Of a DNA stretch of 64,000 nucleotides, positions 36,286 through 46,138 are shown piece by piece. Position 1 is the first letter of the stretch; every line of letters begins with the position of its first letter. This DNA comes from Epiperipatus broadwayi. Taxonomy: Eukaryota > Onychophora > Udeonychophora > Euonychophora > Peripatidae. Position numbers and translations under genes: made by a program. The notes below the pieces were generated by a model. The model was not told where the DNA came from. It did not search any database and saw only the letters and a program-made list of their open reading frames with translations. The DNA lies in assembly GCA_028023455.1 (NCBI GenBank), contig JAQFVV010006272.1:4255127-4319126 (forward strand), given 5' to 3'.

Positions 36286-36850
36286 GGTTTCTTTCTGGTT
36301 TCTTCATATTACCCATCTCTGAACTTTGGAACTTCTGAGTGTGCTATGAAATGTGGCAACAAGGTGGCAAGAACTTCCCTTTTTTTCAGCAAAACATAGA
36401 CTTTGAGATGTTCATTGTCATCAGATGAAATTGGTGACTATATGGGCTGGTACACTGATATTAATGATCAATTTAAGTATTTTCATGTTTCTCAGCTTTC
36501 TTTCAAAAATCTTTGTAATAATGGTGGCATCCACTCAAGGATAAGTCTCACCACTCTGAAGGAATTATAATTTGAAACTCGTAGCAGCTTTCATAAAGTT
36601 CTATACAGCTTTTTGCCTATAATATTTCTCACAGTTCAACCAACACTGGATTGCCTGGATACTTTGCAGCAGAACTCACTCAGCAGACCAAAAAAATGAA
36701 TAGTAGCATAGTGAACAAAATATGTCAGAGATCCCTCAGCCTCTGTTGAACACATTTTATAGTGCTCTCCACATAATACAAATTGGTATCCCCCTAGTAC
36801 TATTGTATCAGCCAACTCTAAATTCTTCGCTAATTGATTGCAACAATTGA
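36286..36850 (-). pseudogene. Unrecognised decayed coding-like patch
   Basis: The minus strand gives several open runs in related frames, for example QFVLCGEHYKMCSTEAEG, then SLTYFVHYATIHFFGLLSEF, then VRLILEWMPPLLQRFLKE, interrupted by stops. The composition is clearly less AT-rich than its surroundings. I do not recognise the family. An old transposase or a processed gene fragment are both possible. Confidence 0.3.
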
Positions 36851-37347
36851 TACAGTTTTTTTCACACTTTTTTCTTTATCTTTTATTTTCTATCTCTAAT
36901 TTTCCACTCAGATCCATTTACTTTATCAAGAAATTCTGTGTATACCAATTTTCTAATTTGTAATACAATGGAAAAGCTTTTCTCTCTCCCATCTGTTATA
37001 AAGGATTAAAAAAAAAAAACAAATCTAAAATAAAATCACTTTAGATTTTTTCTGCCAATATTGGCATTCAATTACTTTTCATTTTTGTTTTTAAAGTATA
37101 ATACAAAGTACAGGATGACCATTTCAGTCCATTAGTGAAAATTAAAATTTGCTCATACAATAACAACCTGCATTTGTTTTGACTTATTAACTGAAAAAAA
37201 AAGAAACATCAAAAAAGGAACCAGGTATGAACTCTGTTACTAAATAAATATATGTTTATTAAAAAAAAAGTGGTTATGCTTGCAAAAGATTTTCAATAAA
37301 TGTGTTTAAATAAGCATTTATTTTATATAGCATATGTAAACAATTGT
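36851..37347. other. AT-rich spacer
   Basis: A and T runs only; no gene or repeat structure identified. Confidence 0.5.
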
Positions 37348-37485
37348 ATTACAGTCAAATATCAGTCTTTCACGCTAATTGTGCATAAATACTATATCTT
37401 GTATTGGTGAGAAAGTATTCATTTATTATTAACACTCGCAAAGCATATGCACAATTAGCATGAAAGGCTGATATTTGACTGTAAT
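37348..37485. mobile_element. 138-bp hairpin MITE
   Basis: The left terminus attacagtcaaatatcagtct is matched by the inverted right terminus (aggctgatatttgactgtaat), and the complementarity continues through the word ctaattgtgca on both arms. Its inverted sequence matches the first about 100 bases of each repeat at 62092 and 62428 (atatcagcctttca, atgaatactttc, agatatagtatttatgca), so it belongs to a family present at least three times in this window. Confidence 0.82.
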
Positions 37486-38975
37486 GAATGTGTTTACTAA
37501 AGTTTATAGATGTTAATAATACAGATATCTAATACAGGAACAATATAGATATTTCAGGCTATATGTTATGAATAACAATGATTGATCAAAATTTGAAAAA
37601 TATTGATGAGTAAATGAAGAGGCTTCACTGATATCATTAAAAAAAGCTTAAAATGGAAGAGGAATGGATATGTTACTAGAATAAATACCAATATATGAGC
37701 AACTAAAATATTAAACTGGATTCTAAAAAAATGTATCTGGCCTTAAAAAAGCCCACATATGAAATAGGTGAATGAGATCATGGAGTTTCTGCAGATGTAT
37801 GGAAGTTTTAAATTGTTGGACTGATTTTTGTTGTGTTTAAATGTTAAAGCTTTAAATAACTAACAGCAGAGCCAAGATTTTTTTAAACTAATTCTATTAG
37901 ATAAACAAGGATGCTGAAGGTATTAATCACTAGCTTAGTGACAGCTGGTTGATAAAAGATATTAGCATTTTTCATTCTTGTTTTATAATTAACTTGGAAT
38001 ATCTATTTATCTAGGTACTGATCAATAATTGAATAGCTAACTAGGATCAGCCTATTTATAAACTACAAAGCCTATTTATAAACTACAAAATTTTACTTTT
38101 ACTGTACTCTAACCATATGCTCTTTATAAATACTAGCATTATGAACCTGTCTAATATATCTGTATGCATACATGAGTGCGTGTACGTGTATTTATCTCTA
38201 TTGTTCTATATACGCATTAATATTAACTTCAATAAATTTTCTATTACATAAAATATTTTAATAAATCTTTTTTTTATGAATTTATCTCTTTTTTTATTAT
38301 TTATTAACGAACACTATTTTATTTAGATTTATTTACGTAAAGAGAACAGATATATAATATTTTAAAATAAATGTTATATTTTAATTTTATTTAATTTTTT
38401 TATTTATTTCAATATCTTGAAATGTATAACATTTTCAAATTTGTTTTTATCGCATTTCAGTTTATTTTTAAATCTGAATACATAAAAATTTATTTGAAAT
38501 AATAACTTAATTTATAAGATTTAAACGTAGTTTCTTAATTTAAATAATGAAATTCATAAATTAGATAAGTAATCAATAAAATTCACCAACTTTTTTTACT
38601 ATTTGTAATCCGTTTGGAAATTTAAAAAAATAAGAATTAAACCATTCTCTAAAACTAATTTAAAGATAACTGATCTCTCATCACCTGGATCTATGCTTAA
38701 AATATTTGTTTCTTATTTTATATTTTCAAATGTATAAGTACATAATAAAATAGCTTTATTATGTAAGTTAAGATGTGAATTGTTGAAATACGCGCAGTTA
38801 TTCAATCTGCTGTTTATTAAGCAAAATAAACATATAAAAAGTCACTTGCCATAAATAAGGTAAGAATTTTATTACTATTAAATGAATATAAAACTTTCTT
38901 CCTGAGGTGTTTCATTTTATTTAAAATACATTTCTAAAGGGTATATTTTTAAGTTGTTTTATATATATATGTCAA
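37486..38975. other. AT-rich gene-free stretch
   Basis: No gene. A 20-base direct duplication (gcctatttataaactacaaa) occurs at about 38050-38090. Otherwise the sequence is AT-rich without visible structure. Confidence 0.5.
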
Positions 38976-39047
38976 AGCGTTGACCTAGAAGCGAACCCGG
39001 GCCCGCTGCTTGGAAGGCAGTTATGCTAACCGCTAGGCCACCAACGC
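38976..39047 (-). repeat. tRNA-Gly(TCC)-like short element, minus strand
   Basis: This is the best-preserved of the tRNA-like copies: acceptor gcgttgg, anticodon loop cttccaa (TCC) and T-arm ggttcgcttc, with one mismatch in the T-stem. The conserved T-loop A is C, as in the other copies, which argues against a functional gene. It is bounded by gtcaa/ttgac extensions of the acceptor stem and then a TA tract. A diverged true tRNA-Gly gene is the alternative. Confidence 0.65.
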
Positions 39048-39851
39048 TTGACAAGTTGTTGTTTTTTTTTTTATTTGATAGATTTAACATATTCAAAAAT
39101 ATTCTAGTAGGGATATCACATAAAAATGATTTTTTAAAAAATCCTTCAAAGATATGAGGGTAAATATGTATTGCGCTCAACTATTATTTTATTTAAATGT
39201 CATTTAATCTTCTACCATCGGAAATTTTTTAAGTATTATTTTGAATACAAAATAATTTAATAACATCACAAAGTTATTGAAAACATTAAATGTATTAATC
39301 ATCTACAATTGTGGGAGAAGAAATAATAATAAATTTAATATATATAAAAAAGAGAGCACATTCGAAAAATGCACAATTATAAAAAAAGTATCAGCAGGTT
39401 ATCATGGAAAATGAAGATACTATCTATTTAATAAATACATACGTTTTTTTGTTTTTTTTTCACTCACTAAATTGTACATTTAAAAGTTTGTAATTTTTTG
39501 ATTGATTCCTACATAAAGTATTTTTGAATTTATGAAAACTATTATAGAAAATTGATATTGATTGAATAAATTATCTCCCTCTTCATTTTCTAGTGATTGT
39601 AAATACAATATTAAAATGATAAATTATAAAATAAAAACTCAAATAAATTAAAAATTAGTAATAAATAAAATTGCTGCTATGGAATACCTATAATTCCTTT
39701 TTCTCATCTATTTTATTGTCAATGTTTTGTTTATCTCAAACAACAACAACAACAATAAATTAATAATTAAACATTTCTTTAATTAATTTTAAAACTGACT
39801 TTTGAAAAAAAAAAAAAACAATATTTGAAATGTGCAGATCTGATTTCTCTC
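39048..39851. other. AT-rich gene-free stretch
   Basis: Only low-complexity AT-rich DNA, including a short (CAA)n stretch near 39740. Confidence 0.5.
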
Positions 39852-39961
<110 letters not shown>

Positions 39962-40846
39962 TTTTTATGTGGAAGGAAAAAAAGTATTTTATATTAAAAT
40001 TTTTACAATTCTTTATTATTTTAGATAATAGCATTAAAAAAAAAATCAAAACATTTCTTTCTAAAATATTGATATTGAAAGAAAAAAAAAAGACATTATT
40101 ATTTTTCCTGATAGCCTACTAACAAAGAAGTGTAGAAAATTGAATTTTGTTTCATTTGCATACGTGGTTTATGACTTAATCCTTTCTTTAAACTATTTGC
40201 AGAATAGAGAAGTACTATTTTAAACAATAATTTGATTCATTGGATAAAAATAATGTTTTTGACTGTATCTTTTAACTTATTCGTCTTTAATTCATATTTA
40301 AAATATATATTAAAGTAGAAAAAGTTTTGTATATAAGATTAAGATAATTTTTCCATCATTGAAATTAAATCAAAGTTAATTATAGGAATGTTTAATTTTG
40401 TAATATAGATAGTAGAAGATTTTATTATTTTAAAAAAATCAGAATGCAAATATGTTTTTTTTTACTATTTTTATAAAAGGTAAAGAATAAAAATCATATT
40501 TTTTTATTTCATTTATGATAGAATATATAAAATATAGTATTTAATTTACCATGGTCCTACTTCAGTAAGTCACATCTCATGTAACAGAAATATTTATAAA
40601 TTTTTAAATGCATCAAGTTTAACCATTTCACAGAGAAATAATCTGGCTGACCACCTTAGCATTATCTTGGCTCAATAAATATATCTATAGCTTGAAAATA
40701 TTTTAAAATAATATTATGTCTTATACCAATGTTAGCCTTCAGAATTTATTTAAATAGTAATCTTTAAAAAAAACTCAATAATTTAAATTAAATGGCTGTA
40801 ATTAATAAAAAATTATATGCTTATAATACAAACCAGAATAAGTATC
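39962..40846. other. AT-rich gene-free stretch
   Basis: No gene or repeat of note. Confidence 0.5.
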
Positions 40847-40890
40847 TATAAATCCAATAATTCAAAGTATAATTATATATATATATAATG

Positions 40891-40924
<34 letters not shown>

Positions 40925-40980
40925 AAATATTAATATATAACAAACTAACCAAAGGAAATACATATAAAAACAAAAAAATA

Positions 40981-41106
40981 AAGACTTATAAATCCAATAA
41001 ATAATATAATATTTCAACCAGAGGACTGGTTTTCATCAGAAAGAAAAAAAAAAAAAACCAGTCCTCTGGTTGAAATATTATATTATTTATTGGATTTATA
41101 AGTCTT
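40981..41106. repeat. Perfect 52-bp-arm hairpin
   Basis: Arms 40981-41032 and 41055-41106 are exact complements (outer word aagacttataaatccaataa) around a 22-base A-rich loop. Imperfect complementarity extends further outward through A/T runs. The inner end of the left arm carries a hammerhead-like core on the minus strand. Confidence 0.92.
41011..41039 (-). ncRNA. Hammerhead-ribozyme-like core
   Basis: On the minus strand the order is CTGATGA, one extra A, a 6-bp stem (aaccag paired with ctggtt) with loop TCCT, then GAAA. CTGATGA-stem II-GAAA is the conserved catalytic core of hammerhead ribozymes, which are known from Penelope-like elements. Against activity: the extra A before stem II, no convincing stem I partner for the preceding ctttct, and no clear stem III. 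It is more likely a remnant of an element terminus than a working ribozyme. Confidence 0.4.
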
Positions 41107-41216
41107 TATTTTTTTTTTTTTTATATTTTTGTTTTTATATTTTTGTTTTTTTATATATATACATTTTTAATCTATAAATCCAATAATTCAAAGTATAATT
41201 ATATATATATATAATG

Positions 41217-41740
41217 AAAGTTAATTAAAAATGTGCATTTAATACTCTTCAATATCATTGGGTAACAGAAAGCTTAAGCTAAATAATTAAAATATATACA
41301 ATCATTATCAAAAATGGAAATAAAAAAAGTTAATTATGTCATTTTTTCCAGATAAATTATAAAAAATAATAAAAATATACATAACAGCTATTATAAAAAA
41401 TATATATTAATAATTATACATTAAAAACTTTTTGGCACATGATTTTATGATCTTATCAAATATTAAATATCTTTTTTAACCATTAATCTATTATTGCATA
41501 TAGAGATCCACCTATTGTTTTATAATAGAAGTAATAATAACAATAAATAAAACATGAATAAAAGTTATGCTTCAGCAATACAGATTATTAGATATTCAAA
41601 AATGGTTGAAACAAATTAACTGTATAACATAACATTACAACAGAATAAATCAAACATATCCTTTATATAATTTTTTATGTATTTCTAAATGTCCAATTAC
41701 TAACTAAATTTATTGAAGTTTTATAAATATTCATACAATT
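41217..41740. other. AT-rich spacer
   Basis: No gene or repeat identified. Confidence 0.5.
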
Positions 41741-41767
41741 ATCTTTGTTATACTTAATATAATTTGC

Positions 41768-41798
<31 letters not shown>
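41741..41798. repeat. Left-flank copy of duplicated sequence ending in (TA)n
   Basis: The bases starting atctttgttatacttaatat and running through gcttc into a TA tract recur exactly at 46091-46138, immediately right of the assembly gap. Here the TA tract is followed by tgtaatggaacg, the presumed LTR edge. On the right the TA tract continues into aaatctttaatg. Confidence 0.9.
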
Positions 41799-41801
<3 letters not shown>

Positions 41802-41940
41802 AATGGAACGTATATGAGGCAGCCCACGATTGGACTAGCCAAATGTAATGGAACCTATATGTGGCAGCCCCAGGATTGGACTAGCCAAATGTAATGGAAA
41901 CTATATGGTAGCTTACAATTGGATAAGCTAAATATAATAG
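41799..41940. repeat. Tandem repeat of about 45 bp at the LTR edge
   Basis: Three units start at 41799, 41844 and 41890 (tgtaatggaacgtatatgag; tgtaatggaacctatatgtg; tgtaatggaaactatatggt), each continuing with a gattggactagccaaa-type segment. A fourth, diverged start lies at 41933. Confidence 0.88.
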
Positions 41941-43780
41941 AACGTTTATTAGGTATTCCATTAAAATTAAAGAATGAAGAAAAACAAAATTATTCCAGTT
42001 ATATTTAAATAAATTGTTTAAATGCCCTTCCAGCTAGCTATACATAAAACAAATCTAAAATCATGCAAAGCAATGAGATCTATCTTTATAATTTATTTTT
42101 AAAGATGATGTGACTAATTAATCAATATATATATATATATATCAGAAACAAAGGGACTTTTACTAAATTCAAATATACACATCTAACTATGTAAATTTAT
42201 GTACCTCTAAATATATAAATGAATAATAATATGTGTAAGTGACCTACAAACCAAATAATAAATGAAATATGAAATTATCTTTTATTATTTATAAATTCAA
42301 TTAATTTCATAATAACTTTGGCATTAAAAGAAAATAAGAATAACATAGTATCGCTCTTTTAAATAATTACAAAGGCATTATTTATAAAAACAAATAGTAC
42401 ATCCTTTATTTTATGTTATAGTTCAACTTTAAATAATATTGATGTTTTAAATATAAATACAAAGAATAACTATATGTATATACTTGTAATAAGTATATAT
42501 AGATTAAATATATAAAGACATATTTTTGCCTAACCATTATAATATATAAATATAACAATTCATATATAACTTCAACCTATAAATTACATTTTAAGATTTT
42601 TAAATTATTTAAGATAATTGTCTGAACATCTGTTATACGTTTAATATTATTATAAAACAAGATGCTTAAATTGATTATTTATATAACGTTATATTTTATA
42701 ATGAAAAATAAAATAAACAAACCAAAAATATCGATCTCAAAAATATATTTATACATATAAAATTCTTTACTACCTTTTTAAAAGTTCCTTAGTTAGTTTT
42801 CCTTTAAAAGTTAATTTACTCCATGAGTTATTTCTTTATCCGTTTACTATTATTATTAGAATGCATTCTGTCGAAGGTGAAGAAACTATTATGTTAAAGA
42901 AAATTGTTAATTCCTAGACACATGCATATTTTATCCTTTCAAAATTTCCTTCATTAAAAAAAAAATAAATAAACAAATTGAAATATTAAATCCAGCATGT
43001 CAATTCCTATTACTTCCAGATTATGATTAAATTAACGATTATACATTTAAGATAGCTATATCAAATTTCAGCTCCAAACGCGACGAAATTTATACATTGA
43101 ATTTTTTTATTTAGTTGTTCCATTGAAAATTGCCTTGGAATAAATGAAAGCGATGATGCAGCTTCCTGGCTGCGATTCTTGATTAACCTGCCATAATTTA
43201 TGTGTTTACCATAAGATATATATATTATTTCAGTATTTTGAAGAATAGTAAATTTTATAGAAATAAAGTACAATAAAATCTTTATTTTTCAGTTGTTTGT
43301 TCTATATCTATTCCAATAATAATATATCAAAAAAATGGCTTCCTTTATTGTTGTTGCTATCGTTCCATGCGCCAGCAGATGCTATTTTAAAACTCATGTT
43401 ATATATGTTCTCTTTTAAAACAATTAACATTAAAATAAAAATAAAATATCAAGTATATATATATAAAATATTAAATTGAAAATTTGATATCTTTAAAAAT
43501 ATACATATATTATAATTTATTACATTTAATAATCATTGTAAATAAAATAATTTTTTTATAATTAACAATTTATATGTCCTTATTTATTTTAATAATTAAA
43601 TGTTTATTATGATGTACTATCAATATATATAAATAAAACAATAACTTCAAATAATAACTATATTTAATAAACATAAAAGAAAAATTTAAATATTTCATAT
43701 GTAAACATCAACTTAAAGAGATTTTTTTTTAATAACAAATGATAATTTAAAAATATAATATCGACTTATCGATATTTACA
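41799..43780 (-). repeat. Candidate 3' LTR of the second gag-like element
   Basis: The segment begins TG directly after a TA tract and ends CA at 43780, next to a purine-rich minus-strand string (ggtggattagagggtat) that could be the polypurine tract before the element's 3' LTR. The size (1982 bp) is close to the 2.2-kb LTRs at 20938 and 25875. The partner LTR would lie in or beyond the gap, so the assignment is inferred from edge motifs and from the adjacent gag-like ORF only. Confidence 0.5.
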
Positions 43781-43956
43781 ATACCCTCTAATCCACCGAA
43801 AAAAAAAATGTCTTTGCAAATAACTAATTAATTAAGAGATATCGAAAAATTTTTCAAATTTATAATCTTTCTAAGCTAAATAATCCTTTAAAAATCACAA
43901 ATCAGTGATACAACTTTAACATTAAAGAACTCTTGAAAATCATTTTGAAAATCATT

Positions 43957-45590
43957 CTATTCTATTTTAAGTCTTTTCAATTTAACTTTAGGTTTATTTA
44001 AATCTCTTTCCTTAACTATATTTTCTCGAAGAAAACCTTTATTATTTATCTTTCTATCTATAACTCTAAGTTTAACTTTGGCCTTTCCAATATCTCTTTC
44101 TTTATCAATAATCTTTCTGCTAATATTTAAATTGAATACCTTTTTATTTCTCTCAAATTTTAATAAGATATATCTTATGAATTTTGTCCTACTAGCATAC
44201 TTGTAAAATAGGTCTTTTCTAGTGCAGTAATGGTACAAATTATCACTCAAATATCCAGGTTCTAATATATATAAAAATATGCTTTCTTTGTACCACATAA
44301 AATTACCATGATATTGTTCTTTATATTGACTTTGATAAACACATTCTGTTCTTTCTAGTAATTTTTGAGAGTTAATTTTAATCTTTTCTGGTAAACTTAA
44401 TTCAACTTCTAAAGTTTGAGCACTTTCATTCATTTTATTATAATGCATTTTTATTTCTCCTAACTCTAGAGTATTATTGTCTAACCATTGAAAACCTAAC
44501 TGTCCAATTTCTAAATTGTCAACAGTGTCCTTTAATCTTTCACAACTTAATTCTTCATTTTTAAAATTTTTTTCATTTACTAAATCTATCAATGGTTTAT
44601 CTTTTTCCTTATCATCTATCAACTCAACAGACGGTATATTTGCTTCTAGTTCTTTAGTAACCAATTCAACAGATTCCTTTTGAATCTCTATTTCTTCATG
44701 AATTAACTCACTATCTGTACTAATTTTTTCAACAGATAACTGGGTTTCATCACTAGTTAATTTAATAAAAAATTTGTCTTTTCTTAAATCATCTTCTGCT
44801 ATCTTATCAAATGATACATTATCATTTACATCCTTATTAACTAATTTAAGAGAATCTTTGTTTTCTTCTGCCAAACTACTACATAAGTTAATATTTTCAT
44901 TAACTATTTTAATTCCTTCTGGATTTGCTTTTCTTATTATTTTAACAAGTTGTCTATTTTCTGCCACATCCTTTCGTACCTCTATTTCATAATTTTTACA
45001 AGTTTCAATTTCATTATTATTTATATATTCTGAAAGGGGTCTTAATTTTCCTTGAATTTGATCCAATTTAACATCTATTTCTTGTATACGATTAGAAGTA
45101 ACTTCATTTACTACATTAATACGTTCGTTTATATCTTGTAATTTATTAATATCAATCAACTGTTCCTCTTGCTGCAATCCCACAGCAATTTTAACTTCAG
45201 CAGAGATAGTCGTATATAGGTTTTTAAATGAAGATTCATTATCAATTTTCAATGCTTGGAACTTATCCCATAATACTTTATTACCATTAATAATCTTTTC
45301 CTCAAATTTCCCATGTTCTTTCTTAGATTCTTCTAATCTGGCCATAATTCCTTGATTTTCTTCCTTCATTTCATTATTTATTTCTTCAATTTTTGCTTTT
45401 AAAGAATTAGCTTCCACTATTGTCTCTTCTCTATATTTTTCTATCTTTTCATTAAATTTTATTTCTACTCTTCTAACACTATTATCTACCAGAGCTTTTA
45501 ATTCATTAGAATTGACTTTCATCTCAACTCTAAGTTCATCATATTTAGATTCTAGCTTCTGAGAAAGTTCATTAGAGTTGGTTTTCATCT
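43957..45590 (-). CDS. Coiled-coil gag-like ORF, N-terminus lost in gap
   Basis: An uninterrupted minus-strand frame of about 544 codons runs out of the 500-N gap to a TAG stop at 43957-43959, which is far longer than chance frames in this AT-rich DNA. The N-terminal part is built of similar segments (MKTNSNELSQKLESKYDELR and MKVNSNELKAL), a long heptad-rich coiled coil. The middle is acidic. A Tyr/Trp-rich patch follows (FQWLDNNTLELGEI; YHGNFMWYKESIF), and the basic C-terminus duplicates a motif (KERDIGKAKVKLR and KERDLNKPKVKLK). No retro-gag core or zinc knuckle is recognised and no pol follows. Its position beside a candidate LTR and purine tract suggests a retroelement Gag-like protein. 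A host coiled-coil gene exon is the alternative. Confidence 0.6.
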
Positions 45591-46090
45591 NNNNNNNNNN
45601 NNNNNNNNNNNNNNNNNNNNNNNNNNNNNNNNNNNNNNNNNNNNNNNNNNNNNNNNNNNNNNNNNNNNNNNNNNNNNNNNNNNNNNNNNNNNNNNNNNNN
45701 NNNNNNNNNNNNNNNNNNNNNNNNNNNNNNNNNNNNNNNNNNNNNNNNNNNNNNNNNNNNNNNNNNNNNNNNNNNNNNNNNNNNNNNNNNNNNNNNNNNN
45801 NNNNNNNNNNNNNNNNNNNNNNNNNNNNNNNNNNNNNNNNNNNNNNNNNNNNNNNNNNNNNNNNNNNNNNNNNNNNNNNNNNNNNNNNNNNNNNNNNNNN
45901 NNNNNNNNNNNNNNNNNNNNNNNNNNNNNNNNNNNNNNNNNNNNNNNNNNNNNNNNNNNNNNNNNNNNNNNNNNNNNNNNNNNNNNNNNNNNNNNNNNNN
46001 NNNNNNNNNNNNNNNNNNNNNNNNNNNNNNNNNNNNNNNNNNNNNNNNNNNNNNNNNNNNNNNNNNNNNNNNNNNNNNNNNNNNNNNNNN
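45591..46090. other. Assembly gap of exactly 500 N
   Basis: The round size indicates an unsized gap. It cuts the coiled-coil ORF in its repetitive N-terminal part. Frames reported across it (start at 46122 minus; 45578-46153 plus) are artefacts. Confidence 0.98.
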
Positions 46091-46138
46091 ATCTTTGTTA
46101 TACTTAATATAATTTGCTTCATATATATATATATATAT
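46091..46138. repeat. Right-of-gap copy of the left flank
   Basis: Identical to 41741 onward up to the TA tract, then continuing into aaatctttaatgtaattt. It looks like the pre-insertion (empty) site of the element that starts at 41799. Confidence 0.88.

Larger units (their letters stand above)
40847..41216. repeat. Direct-repeat-flanked hairpin insertion
   Basis: A copy of about 50 bases (starting tctataaatccaataattc and ending in a TA tract plus atgaaa) occurs at 40847-40896 and again at 41170-41216. Between them lie a TA tract and a hairpin (40981-41106). The word tataaatccaataa occurs in both direct repeats and, in both orientations, inside the hairpin. This could be a very long target duplication, a template-switch product or an assembly effect. 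Confidence 0.75.

Noticed and set aside
38976-39047. Functional tRNA-Gly(TCC) gene
   Set aside because: The anticodon arm is good, but the T-loop A is changed, the T-stem has a mismatch, and the flanks match the other dispersed copies.
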